Shown: piece after piece, positions 9,032-17,843 of the stretch | Position numbering within the stretch: position 1 is the stretch's first letter | How the letters are laid out: every line of letters starts with the position of its first letter | Source of the DNA: Mesorhizobium sp. RMAD-H1 | GTDB taxonomy: Bacteria; Pseudomonadota; Alphaproteobacteria; Rhizobiales; Rhizobiaceae | Reading direction: 5' to 3' | NCBI RefSeq assembly: GCF_014191375.1 | Contig: NZ_JACHWN010000002.1 | Span: 372,001 to 436,000, forward strand | DNA: 64,000 bases | The notes under the pieces: model-generated | The model's database searches: none | Seen by the model: the letters and a program-made list of their open reading frames with translations, nothing else | Told to the model about the DNA's origin: nothing | Position numbers and translations under genes: made by a program

Positions 9032-9889
9032 CTACCGCCATTCCCAATCGTCCATCCGCTGCTGCCAGACGCGCTCGCCGCTCATGCAGTCGTAGGACGG
9101 CTTGGCCTGCACCTTGAGGACCGGCGGGTCTCCCGCATTGCCCGCCTGCATGGCTCCGCTTGCCGCGGGGTCCCCGGCCAGTTCAAGCATCAGCTTGCGT
9201 CGCACCGCCTCGGGAAACTGCTCCCATGAGGTGACGGGGATCATGAAGGCCCCCGGTCCCCCGATGACGCAATTGCCGTAATACTGGTCGAGATCCTTCA
9301 CGTCCCAGCCGCTGAAGAGCGACCCGCGCGTCATCAGCGGCAGGCCGTTGATGGTAATGCCCATCTCCAGCGCATCGGCCCGGGCATCGATCACCGGCCT
9401 GCCGTGATTGTTCGGCCCGTCGCCCGAAATGTCGATGATTCGCCGCTGCCCCTTGAAGCCGCTTTTGTCGAAAAGACCGGCGCTGAAATCGATCGCCGCC
9501 GAAATTGAGGTACGGCTTTGCGGCGGCGGCACTGGCTGGTCCAGTGCGGCGGCGAGTTTTTCCGCCGCTTGCTGGCTGTCCACCAGGGTCCAGGGAATGA
9601 TGACGCGATGAAAGCCGAAGCCGGCCCATTCAACGTAAGTGATCGCCACACGGCCATGGAGGCCTTCCAGAATGGCCTTGATCACCTGCGGGTGGCGGAG
9701 GGCCGCGACATAGCCGTCGCGCTGGATCTTCTGCTCGAACGGCTCCATGGACCGCGATGCATCGACGGCAAGCACCAGCTCCACATCGACCGGCAGGCGC
9801 TCCGTCGAGGCGCCGTTCTGGGCGCGCGCCGGAACCGAGGCCGTCAGGGCCACCATCATGATCAGGGCATGGATCGTCCGCAGTCCCAT
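9032..9889 (-). CDS. Secreted DUF1194 / VWFA-like protein
   Basis: 285 residues from ATG 9889. The first ~24 residues (MGLRTIHALIMM, then a hydrophobic run ending ARAQ) are a Sec signal peptide, so it should be periplasmic. The mature part begins with a von Willebrand A-like fold: VELVLAVDASRSM contains the DxSxS metal-site motif and DISGDGPNNHG follows later, as in DUF1194. Two late cysteines (in YYGNCVIGG and YDCMSG) may pair. A GTG at 9952 is open but would hide the signal peptide. Function of the family is not established; adhesion or protein-interaction roles are guesses. Confidence 0.82.
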   Translation of the reverse strand: MGLRTIHALIMMVALTASVPARAQNGASTERLPVDVELVLAVDASRSMEPFEQKIQRDGYVAALRHPQVIKAILEGLHGRVAITYVEWAGFGFHRVIIPWTLVDSQQAAEKLAAALDQPVPPPQSRTSISAAIDFSAGLFDKSGFKGQRRIIDISGDGPNNHGRPVIDARADALEMGITINGLPLMTRGSLFSGWDVKDLDQYYGNCVIGGPGAFMIPVTSWEQFPEAVRRKLMLELAGDPAASGAMQAGNAGDPPVLKVQAKPSYDCMSGERVWQQRMDDWEWR

Positions 9890-9997
9890 GCCCCATAATA
9901 GCACAGGAAATGAAAATGCCGCGGCGAAAACGCGCGCCGCGGCATCAATCACGTCCAGTTGAATGATACATTCAGTTGAACGGTGGCACCCGTGGGA

Positions 9998-12508
9998 TCA
10001 GGCCCTCAGGCGTTCATTTTCCGGATCGAACGGCGATTCCGGAATGACCGTCGCCCGGTGCAATTTGCCGAGGATCCGGATGTCGAGCTCCGTGCCGGGC
10101 GCGGAGAACTCCGGCTTGACCATGGCGAGCGCCAGGCTCTTGCCCAGACGCCAGCCATAGCCGCCATGGGTGGCGCGGCCGATCAGCTTACCGTCATGGT
10201 AGATCGGCTCCGAGCCGCGCGCATCGGCATCATGGACATCGTGCACCTCCAGCGTCACGAAATTCCACTTCAGCCCCTCCTCGCGGGCCTTCACCACCGC
10301 GTCGCGGCCGATGAACTCGCCCTTGTTGGGATGGACGAAGCGGTCGAGGCCGGATTCCAGCGCATTGTACTCAATCGAGAGTTCGCGCGGGATCAGGCGA
10401 TATGATTTCTCAACCGCCATCGCCGTCATGGCGCGAATGCCGAACGGCTTGATGCCGAACTCGGCCCCAGCCTCCATCAGAAGTTCATAGATCGTGTTCT
10501 GCTGCTCGATCGGATGATGCAGCTCCCAGCCGAGCTCGCCGACGAAATTGACGCGCAGCGCATGGGCGCTCGCCGGCCCGACACTGATCTGCCTGCCGGA
10601 AAGCCACGGGAAATCCTCATTCGCCAGGCTCGTGCGGGTCAGCTTCTGCAAGACCTTGCGGCTGTCCGGCCCGGCCAGCACGAGTACGCCCAGCATCTGC
10701 GTGATAGGCTTGAGCCGCACCGAGCCGTCCGTCGGCAGGAGCTTATAGAGATAATCGTGGTCATGGTTCTCAAAGGCGCCCGCCGAAACCAGATAGAACG
10801 AACCCGGCTTCCATTCATAAACGGTGAACTCCGAGCGCACCCCGCCGCTCTTGGTAAGCAGATGACAGAGCGCGATGCGGCCCTGCTTCTTCGGAATGCG
10901 GTTGGCGAGGATACTGTCCAGCCATGCGCGCGCGCCGGGACCGGACACTTCCATCTTGGCGAAGGCCGACATGTCGAGGAGGCCGACATTCTCGGTCACA
11001 TTCTTCACCTCGTTGCCGACATGCTCGAAATAATTCGAGCGGCGGAACGACCACAGCTCCTTCACCTTGCCGTCCGCATCGGGCTTGGGATGGTTGTGGT
11101 TCAGGAGCACATCAGGCTTGTCGAGCGTGGCGACATCGATGCCGTAGCCCTCGGGCGCGAACCAGTTGGCCCGCTCCCAGCCATAGACGGAGCCGAAGAC
11201 GGCGCCGAGCGCCTTCTGCCGGTCATAGGAGGGCGAACGCTTCAGCGGCCTTGCAGCGCCGCGCTCCTCGTCCGGATAGTGGACGGAGAAGACCTCGGCA
11301 TAGGCTTCTTCGTTCTTTTCCTTAAGGTACCCTTCCGTCGCGTAAGGGCCGAAGCGGCGCGGATCGACGCCCATCATGTCGATGGAGGGCTCGCCCTCGA
11401 CGATCCATTCGGCGAGCTGCCAGCCGGCGCCGCCTGCCGCCGTCACGCCGAAGGAATGGCCCTCATTGAGCCAGAAATTCTTGAGCCGCGGCGCGGGGCC
11501 GATGATCGGCGAACCGTCAGGCGTATAGGCGATGGCGCCGTTATAGACCTTCTTGATACCGACTTCTGCGAAGGCCGGGACACGGGCGATGGCCGTTTCG
11601 ATATAGGGCATCAGGCGCTCCAGATCCTCCTGGAAGAGCTCATATTCGCTCTCGTCGGAAGGACCGTCCACATAGCAGACCGGCGCGCCCTTTTCATAAG
11701 GCCCGAGCAGCAGGCCGCCATTCTCCTCGCGCATGTACCAGGAGGAGTCGCTCTCGCGCAGCACACCCATCTCCGGCAGGCCCTTGGCCTTGCGCTCGAG
11801 GATCGCCGGATGCGGCTCGGTGACGATATATTGATGCTCGACCGGGATCACCGGTACGTCCAGCCCGACCATCTGGCCCGTCTTGCGGGCGAAATTGCCG
11901 GTGGCGGAGATGACGTGCTCGGCAAGGATGTCGCCCTTGTCCGTCTTTACCAGCCATTGCCCGTCCGGCTGCTGCTCGATACCCGTCACCGTCGTGTTGC
12001 GATAGATCGTGGCGCCGCGATCGCGCGCGCCCTTGGCCAGCGCCTGCGTCAGGTCCGCCGGCTGGATATAGCCGTCGTCCGGATGCTGGATCGCGCCAAG
12101 AATGCCGTCCATCTCGGCGAGCGGCCAGATTTCCTTGACCTGCTCGGGCGTCAGCACCTTCACCGGCACGCCGATCGTCTCGGCCACACCGGCATAGTAC
12201 ATATATTCGTCCCAGCGATCCTTGGTGCGCGCCAGCCTGATATTGGTGCAATTGGTGAAACCGACATTCATGCCGGTTTCCTCCTGCAGTTCCTGATAGA
12301 ACTTCACCGAATATTTGTGAATCTGGCCGACGGAATAGCTCATGTTGAACAGCGGCAGGAGACCCGCCGCATGCCAGGTCGAGCCGGATGTCAGTTCCTT
12401 GCGCTCGATCAGGACGACGTCGCTCCAGCCTTTCTTCGCCAGATGGTAGAGCGTCGAAACGCCCACCACACCGCCACCGATCACCACCGCACGGGCATGG
12501 GTCTTCAT
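9998..12508 (-). CDS. Dimethylglycine/sarcosine dehydrogenase-like flavoprotein with GcvT domain
   Basis: 836 residues. The N-terminal half is a DAO-type FAD oxidoreductase: dinucleotide motif VVIGGGVVGVSTLYHLAKKG at residues 8-27 and GSTWHAAGLL, the site of covalent histidyl-FAD in this family. A linker domain follows, then a GcvT-like tetrahydrofolate-binding domain with VSGPGARAWLD and FVGELGWELHHP. Such enzymes oxidatively demethylate dimethylglycine or sarcosine and pass the one-carbon unit to THF. It stands alone on this strand. The exact amine substrate is not readable; a hairpin at 12532-12552 lies just upstream. Confidence 0.88.
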   Translation of the reverse strand: MKTHARAVVIGGGVVGVSTLYHLAKKGWSDVVLIERKELTSGSTWHAAGLLPLFNMSYSVGQIHKYSVKFYQELQEETGMNVGFTNCTNIRLARTKDRWDEYMYYAGVAETIGVPVKVLTPEQVKEIWPLAEMDGILGAIQHPDDGYIQPADLTQALAKGARDRGATIYRNTTVTGIEQQPDGQWLVKTDKGDILAEHVISATGNFARKTGQMVGLDVPVIPVEHQYIVTEPHPAILERKAKGLPEMGVLRESDSSWYMREENGGLLLGPYEKGAPVCYVDGPSDESEYELFQEDLERLMPYIETAIARVPAFAEVGIKKVYNGAIAYTPDGSPIIGPAPRLKNFWLNEGHSFGVTAAGGAGWQLAEWIVEGEPSIDMMGVDPRRFGPYATEGYLKEKNEEAYAEVFSVHYPDEERGAARPLKRSPSYDRQKALGAVFGSVYGWERANWFAPEGYGIDVATLDKPDVLLNHNHPKPDADGKVKELWSFRRSNYFEHVGNEVKNVTENVGLLDMSAFAKMEVSGPGARAWLDSILANRIPKKQGRIALCHLLTKSGGVRSEFTVYEWKPGSFYLVSAGAFENHDHDYLYKLLPTDGSVRLKPITQMLGVLVLAGPDSRKVLQKLTRTSLANEDFPWLSGRQISVGPASAHALRVNFVGELGWELHHPIEQQNTIYELLMEAGAEFGIKPFGIRAMTAMAVEKSYRLIPRELSIEYNALESGLDRFVHPNKGEFIGRDAVVKAREEGLKWNFVTLEVHDVHDADARGSEPIYHDGKLIGRATHGGYGWRLGKSLALAMVKPEFSAPGTELDIRILGKLHRATVIPESPFDPENERLRA

Positions 12509-12531
12509 ATCGTGTCATTCCCCTGAATAAG

Positions 12532-12552
12532 GCCGGGCTTGCGAGCCCGGCA
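12532..12552. other. GC-rich hairpin upstream of the dimethylglycine dehydrogenase-like gene
   Basis: GCCGGGCTT and AGCCCGGC form an 8-bp stem around a short loop, 24 bases upstream of the flavoprotein start on the minus strand. It has no T-run on either side. It could be an operator, a 5' leader structure or just a short palindrome. Confidence 0.35.
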
Positions 12553-12738
12553 TAGAGATGGATTTTTCCGCACTATGCCGAGCACCACCGCCCTTGGTAA
12601 GGCCTGTTTGCGACATGGCCACGAAATGCCGCGACGCATGTCATAGCACCGGCAATGGGGCAATGCTCTGCACATCCTTAACCCTTGCTCTTTTACCCTC
12701 CATCGCCGATGAATGGGGTGAGCGGGGGACGATTGATC

Positions 12739-14472
12739 ATGAGCAACAGGGCGATTGAAGGAAATGCGGGCGCGGACGAGAAAGCGGCATCGCTCCTGCG
12801 CCGCCTTGCCGGCGCGCCGCTCGCCTGGCTCGCGCTCGTCCTTCTCCTGCTCTGCTTGTTTCTCAGCATCCCCATCATCCTGCCGATCGGCCCGATGTAT
12901 TGGGATACCTATATCTATTTCGACGCCGCGCAGCGCATCCATAACGGCCAGATCCCCAATACCGACTTTCTGGCGCCGGTGGGCCCGCTCGCCTATTATA
13001 TCTTCGCGCTGGGGCTGAAGCTTTTCCCCGATGCCCAGCCGCTGCTGCTTGCCCAATGGATCATTCTGCTCGTCGCCGCCCCTCTCATGGCGATCGTCAT
13101 CGGGGATGTCGCCCGCAGGCGGCGCGGCATCGCCTTTGCCCTCCTCGTGCCTTTCTTGATCTTCGCCATCTGCCCGGCCAATGTGCAGTCTTTCCATTCC
13201 TATCCCGGCATGGATGGCTTCGGCATCTATAATCGCCATGCCACGCTGCTGCTTTACGTGCTGGTTTCGGCCCTCATGTTCGTGAAAGATGGCCGCCGGC
13301 TCGCCATCCTCTGCGGGCTTGCCATGCTCGCCCTTTTCCTCATCAAGGTCACCGGCTTTCTGGCAGGCGGGCTGATCGGGCTGCTGGCGCTTCTCTCGGG
13401 CCGCATCTCATGGCGCAGCGTCGTGCTGGCGGGCGCGATATTCCTCGCCATCCTTCTCTGCCTCGAACTCAACGGCCATATGATAACGGCCTATCTCGAC
13501 GAGATCGCCCTGCTCGTCCGCATGAACGAGGAGGCGCTGCTGCCGCGCTTCCTCACCGTCTTCTCCACCGATCTCGACATCATCCTGGCGAGCGCCGTTC
13601 TCATCCTCACCCTGGCCTGGACGGGGCGGAAGGCAATCCGCGCCGGCCTCGCCACCGGCGCAGACGTGAGGACGCTGCTCGACAGCAATTTCGTCTGGCT
13701 CGGCGTGGCTCTCCTCGCCGGCATCTTCTTCGAAACCCAGAATACCGGCAGCCAGGATTTCACCTTCCTCTGGCCGATCCTTCTGGCGATCTTCATCCAG
13801 TCCGCGCATGAACCCGCCTCACGGCGGCTGGCGATCACGGTGCTGATCGGGTTTGTCGTCATCCCTTCCGTTACCAAGATCGTCCACAAGACATTGCGCG
13901 CCGTCGCCGTGTCGCCGACCTATGTCGCCGCCCCTGTGAGCGATATGAAATCGCTGGGACAGATCTCCACCCGCAGGGACATCATGGAGCGGGCCCTGCT
14001 CCTGGAAAAGCATTATCGGCAATATGGCGACGCCTATAGCGACCTCTCCGGCAAAGGCCAGCTTCCGAGCTGGCAGCTCTATTCCGAGCTCGACTACCAG
14101 ATGTACTGGGTCATCTCGACCGACGAGGCGGTGAAGGCGATCAGGCGGTTCGAGGCGGCGAACGGCGTCCACCTCGCCACCATCATGAATCTCGATTTCG
14201 CCAATCCCTTCCCCTGGCTGCTCGATCGCGACGCCACGCGCCACATCCAGATCGGCGCCGATCCCTACCGCACCGTGCCGCCGCTCGACGATGCCACGCG
14301 GCGATCGATCGCGGAAACCGACGCCGTGCTCCTCCCGCATTGCCCGCTCACCACAGGCCGCCGCGCGCTTTACCGCATCTATGCCGATGCGCTGAAGGAC
14401 CGGCAGGTGGTCAAGCTCAATGATTGCTGGGATATGCTGCTGCGGCCGGGAACTGTGCCGACCACCCCTTGA
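12739..14472 (+). CDS. Polytopic membrane protein, probable GT-C glycosyltransferase
   Basis: 577 residues from ATG 12739 (GGGGGAC upstream). Hydrophobic helices start at about residue 30 and recur through residue 400, followed by a ~170-residue soluble C-terminal part. The first long loop carries YWDTYIYFDAAQRI and then TDFLAPVGPLAYY, the acidic-loop pattern of GT-C enzymes that use polyprenyl-phosphate sugars. Its end faces the aminotransferase end of the pentose-lipid cluster, 182 bases away. A role transferring the cluster's sugar on the periplasmic side is an inference; the frame at 12685 extends 18 residues upstream but has no ribosome site. Confidence 0.65.
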   Translation: MSNRAIEGNAGADEKAASLLRRLAGAPLAWLALVLLLLCLFLSIPIILPIGPMYWDTYIYFDAAQRIHNGQIPNTDFLAPVGPLAYYIFALGLKLFPDAQPLLLAQWIILLVAAPLMAIVIGDVARRRRGIAFALLVPFLIFAICPANVQSFHSYPGMDGFGIYNRHATLLLYVLVSALMFVKDGRRLAILCGLAMLALFLIKVTGFLAGGLIGLLALLSGRISWRSVVLAGAIFLAILLCLELNGHMITAYLDEIALLVRMNEEALLPRFLTVFSTDLDIILASAVLILTLAWTGRKAIRAGLATGADVRTLLDSNFVWLGVALLAGIFFETQNTGSQDFTFLWPILLAIFIQSAHEPASRRLAITVLIGFVVIPSVTKIVHKTLRAVAVSPTYVAAPVSDMKSLGQISTRRDIMERALLLEKHYRQYGDAYSDLSGKGQLPSWQLYSELDYQMYWVISTDEAVKAIRRFEAANGVHLATIMNLDFANPFPWLLDRDATRHIQIGADPYRTVPPLDDATRRSIAETDAVLLPHCPLTTGRRALYRIYADALKDRQVVKLNDCWDMLLRPGTVPTTP

Positions 14473-14499
14473 GGACGGCGCTGTTCATGTTGTGGGATC

Positions 14500-14612
14500 T
14501 GCCCCTCACCCTTACCCTCTCCCCGCAAGCGGGGCGAGGGAAGCATAGACATCGCCGCCTCTTTCTTCTCCCCGCGTGCGGGGAGAAGATGCCGGCAGGC
14601 AGATGAGGGGCA
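14500..14612. repeat. Palindromic intergenic repeat, family B copy 1 (short form)
   Basis: Starts TGCCCCTCACCCTTACCCTC, includes two internal hairpins (CCCCGCAAGCGGGG and CTTCTCCCCGCGTGCGGGGAGAAG), and ends with a diverged reverse complement of the start. It lies between two convergent genes and could end transcription from both. Longer copies flank ilvB at 50518-50671 and 52819-52976. Confidence 0.8.
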
Positions 14613-14654
14613 TTCCTATCCAGTAACTCTTCGTCAGGGAAAGCGAGTACCCCC

Positions 14655-16130
14655 CTACTTCACCTGCGCCTTGACGAAATCCTTCACGATCCGGACGATG
14701 CCGCGCGAGAGCACCTCGTCGAGCGCCGCGATGAACTGATCGACATGCGCCCTCTCGCAGATCAGGGGCGGCTCCAGCCGAACCACATTGCGGTTATATT
14801 CGGTGAAGGCCACCAGCACCCCATGGTCGCGCAGCAGATGACTGCCGATGAAGCCCGGCAGCGAGCCCTTCAGCTTGTCGTCGAGCATCGAGAGGACTGG
14901 CCGCAGCACGACAGGCACGGTCTTCGAGAAATCGTGAAACTCGAGGCCGACCATCAGCCCCTGCCCGCGCACCTCCTTGATCAGCGAAGGGTATTTCGCC
15001 TGCAGCGCTTTCAGCCGTTCGACGAGGTAGTCCCCGACCGCGGCGGAATTGTCGATCAGATGCTCGTCATAGAGCACGTTCAGCGCCTCGATGGCTGTGA
15101 TGCAGGCCTCGCCGATGCCGCCGAAGGTGGCCATGGCGTGGATCAGCGCCGTCTTCGGCGTCCCATAGGCCTTCATGTAGACCTCGCGCCGGGCGATCAT
15201 CGCCGCCATTGCGGTCTTGCCGCCGCCGAGAGATTTCGCCAGCGCCGTCACGTCGGGCACCACACCATGATGCTCAAAGGCGTAGAACCTGCCGGACCGT
15301 CCGAGCCCGCACTGCACCTCGTCGGCGACCCAGAGCACGCCGTACTGATCGCAAAGCGCCCGCAATTTCTGCCAGAATTCCGTCGGTGCGGTGATGATTC
15401 CCGCCCCGCCCTGGATCGTTTCCAACACGATGACGCCGATTTCGGGATCGGATTTGAAGGCGTTCTCGATCGCCTCGATATCGCCGAAGGGCACGCGCAC
15501 CGTATTGCCGACGAGCTGGAACTCGCCGCGATAGAGCTTGCCGTCGGTGACGTTGAGCACACCCTTGGTCTTGCCGTGGAAGGAATTCTCGGCATAGACG
15601 ACCTTCGGGCGCTTCGGTCCGGCCGCCCGCTCTGCCGCCTTCAGCGCCGCCTCCATGGCCTCCGAGCCGGAGGAGCCGAAGAACACCATGCCGAGATCGC
15701 CGGGGCTGCAGGCCGCGAGATTATGCGCAAGGGCTGCCGCATATTGCGACATGAAGGCCATCGCGATCTCGTGGCGCTTTTCCTCCTGGAAGGCCTGGCG
15801 GGCGGCGAGGATGCGCGGATGGTTGTGGCCGAAGGCGAGCGAACCGAAGCCGCCGAAGAAATCGAGGATCTTGCGGCCGTTCTGGTCGATATAATACATG
15901 CCCTCGGCGCGCTCGATCTTCACCTTGTTGAAGCCGAGCAGCTTCATGAAATGCAACTGCCCCGGATTGATATGGGCGGAAAAGAGCTCCGTCATCAGCG
16001 GCAGGTCCATGGATTTGGCCTGCTCCACCGTCAGGAGATCGGGTTTCGGCATCACCGCCGTCTCGCCCGCCGCCGCTGCCGCAGCATGGACCGGCACTTC
16101 CTTTTTCACACGCCCCACAGCCTTGTTCAT
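14655..16130 (-). CDS. Class III PLP-dependent aminotransferase
   Basis: 491 residues, in the acetylornithine/ornithine/putrescine aminotransferase superfamily. The PLP lysine lies in TALAKSLGGGKTA. Other family marks are FFGSSGSEAMEAALKAA (phosphate contact), WVADEVQCGLGRSG and the C-terminal RGQGLMVGLEF. An Ala-rich N-terminal extension of ~35 residues precedes the fold. It starts 18 bases after the epimerase stop, so it ends the minus-strand cluster. The amino acceptor is unknown; candidates are a keto or aldehyde sugar made by the cluster, or a polyamine. HpnO, which aminates a ribosyl-hopane, is in the same fold class but identity is unproven. Confidence 0.82.
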   Translation of the reverse strand: MNKAVGRVKKEVPVHAAAAAAGETAVMPKPDLLTVEQAKSMDLPLMTELFSAHINPGQLHFMKLLGFNKVKIERAEGMYYIDQNGRKILDFFGGFGSLAFGHNHPRILAARQAFQEEKRHEIAMAFMSQYAAALAHNLAACSPGDLGMVFFGSSGSEAMEAALKAAERAAGPKRPKVVYAENSFHGKTKGVLNVTDGKLYRGEFQLVGNTVRVPFGDIEAIENAFKSDPEIGVIVLETIQGGAGIITAPTEFWQKLRALCDQYGVLWVADEVQCGLGRSGRFYAFEHHGVVPDVTALAKSLGGGKTAMAAMIARREVYMKAYGTPKTALIHAMATFGGIGEACITAIEALNVLYDEHLIDNSAAVGDYLVERLKALQAKYPSLIKEVRGQGLMVGLEFHDFSKTVPVVLRPVLSMLDDKLKGSLPGFIGSHLLRDHGVLVAFTEYNRNVVRLEPPLICERAHVDQFIAALDEVLSRGIVRIVKDFVKAQVK

Positions 16131-16148
16131 CGCTGCTCCTCCCCGTTT

Positions 16149-17159
16149 CTATTCCGCCGCGAGCGGCACCATCTGTGCCACCGGTTTGCCGTCCATCTTG
16201 TTGCGATATTCCTTGTAGGCCGCGATCAGCATGTCCTCGTCGCGGAATTTCGGCTTCCATCCGAAGGCGGCAAACGCGCGTGACGTGTCCCGCACGCAAT
16301 ATTCGTCGGCGATTAGATATTGCTCTGGGTCCATCAGCGGCTTGTCCAGGCTATCCAGCAGCGCCAGCGTGCGCTTGACCGCCCAGGCGGGCGTCGGCAG
16401 CAGGATCGACTTCGAGTCGGCCTGCTTGATCAGCCCGCCCAGAAGATCGCGCACCGAAGGCGGATTGGACGAGCCGAGATTATAGGCATCGTTCGGCACG
16501 CCGTGCTCCCAGGCAAGCCTGGCGATCTCGGCGCAATCATAGACGGAGATGAACTGATAGGGGTTCTTGCCCGAACCGATCATCGGCACCGGCAGGTTGC
16601 GGTCGATCAGCTTGAACAGCTTTTCCAGGATGCCGAGGCGGCCCGGGCCTATGATCAGCCGCGGCCGCATGATCGAGATGTTCATGCCGCGCGTGCGCCA
16701 ATCGGCGGCGAGCGCCTCCGTCGCGGCCTTCGACTTGCCGTATTCGCCGAGCGGCGCGATCGGATGGTCCTCCGTCTGCGGCGACATGACGGTATGGCCA
16801 TAGACCATGTCGGTGGTGAACTGCACGAGCTTCGACGCACCTGCCCGGTCCATGGCGCTCATGATATGCGCCGCGCCGTGATAATTGACCGGCCAGAAGA
16901 AATCATGGCGCTTGGCGCGGATCTGCAGCGGCGAGAGCATCTTGGCCGCCAGATTATAGACCATGTCGTCCGGTTTCAGGCCGACCGCATTCACCTGCGC
17001 CTCGCTGGTGATGTCGCAATGGACGAACTTGGCCTTGTTGTAGTGCGGCAGGTCGCTCTTGACGATGTCGGCAACGACGACCTTCTCGCCACGGTTGACC
17101 AGATCATTTGCCAGATAGCGGCCGACGAAGCCGTCGCCGCCGAAGATGATGTGTCGCAT
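16149..17159 (-). CDS. NAD(P)-dependent epimerase/dehydratase (extended SDR)
   Basis: 336 residues. The N-terminal Rossmann motif GGDGFVGRYLAN differs from the usual GGxGFIG only in detail. The catalytic pair is YGKSK (Tyr and Lys four apart), with TTDMVYG supplying the Ser/Thr position. The C-terminal half is the variable sugar-binding domain. Within the DprE1/UbiA cluster it is the best candidate for the reductase that completes 2-epimerisation of a prenyl-linked ribose, although mycobacterial DprE2 is a classical rather than extended SDR. It lies 36-39 bases after the small transporter gene. Confidence 0.82.
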   Translation of the reverse strand: MRHIIFGGDGFVGRYLANDLVNRGEKVVVADIVKSDLPHYNKAKFVHCDITSEAQVNAVGLKPDDMVYNLAAKMLSPLQIRAKRHDFFWPVNYHGAAHIMSAMDRAGASKLVQFTTDMVYGHTVMSPQTEDHPIAPLGEYGKSKAATEALAADWRTRGMNISIMRPRLIIGPGRLGILEKLFKLIDRNLPVPMIGSGKNPYQFISVYDCAEIARLAWEHGVPNDAYNLGSSNPPSVRDLLGGLIKQADSKSILLPTPAWAVKRTLALLDSLDKPLMDPEQYLIADEYCVRDTSRAFAAFGWKPKFRDEDMLIAAYKEYRNKMDGKPVAQMVPLAAE

Positions 17160-17195
17160 GTTTCTTTCCCGCTATCCTGATGAAATCAGGCCCTG

Positions 17196-17630
17196 TTATT
17201 TCGAACCGGAATCGGTATGGGCCGCGGCGGAGGATGCCGCGCCCCCCGTCGTGCTTTCGCGCCCGCTCTGTGCGATCAGCACCGTGCCGATGCAGATGAA
17301 GGCGATGCCGGCGATCTTCAGCGTGCCGAGATCCTCCTTGAACACCGCCCACGCGAACACCGCCACCGCCACATAGGCAAGGCTCAGGAACGGATAGGCG
17401 AAGGAGAGATCGACCTTCGAGAGCACGTAGAGATGCGATGCCATCGAGATGACGAACACGGTGAGCCCGCCGAATACCCATGGGTTGAACACAATCTGGA
17501 AGATGCGCTGGACCAGCGTATCGGCACTGAAGCTGATCGGACCGAGCGAGATCATGCCGTATTTGAGCATGATCTGCGCCGCGGCATTGGTCATCACCGT
17601 GAACAGAATGAAGGGAATATATTTTGTCAT
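17196..17630 (-). CDS. Small EamA/SMR-type membrane transporter, probable lipid-linked sugar flippase
   Basis: 144 residues from ATG 17630; a GTG one codon upstream is also possible. Four hydrophobic helices are visible, about residues 5-30, 48-66, 74-94 and 100-118, then a Ser/Ala-rich tail. The size and helix pattern match small multidrug-resistance/EamA half-size proteins, including ArnE/ArnF, which flip undecaprenyl-phospho-aminoarabinose. Position between the oxidase and the epimerase suggests it moves the prenyl-phospho-pentose across the inner membrane. A drug exporter is the alternative. Confidence 0.75.
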   Translation of the reverse strand: MTKYIPFILFTVMTNAAAQIMLKYGMISLGPISFSADTLVQRIFQIVFNPWVFGGLTVFVISMASHLYVLSKVDLSFAYPFLSLAYVAVAVFAWAVFKEDLGTLKIAGIAFICIGTVLIAQSGRESTTGGAASSAAAHTDSGSK

Positions 17631-17843
17631 CACATCTTTGCCTTACCCGCCTTCAGGCTATGGCCGCTACCCGCTGCGACCTGTGCCGAAACGTTACATC
17701 GAAGAGGTTGAGAAGCCGCAAAGCGGTTATTTAAAATTCGAGCAATACGCAATTCGCGATTGCAATTGGTATTACACCTCTGCCCGGGTACCACAAGAGC
17801 ATGATCCCGGCCCAAGGTAAGGCTGCAGACCTACCGGACAAGG

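Noticed and set aside
10514-12526. 670-codon open frame on the plus strand
   Set aside because: It is antisense to the dimethylglycine dehydrogenase-like gene and shows no fold; high-GC DNA commonly leaves such frames open.
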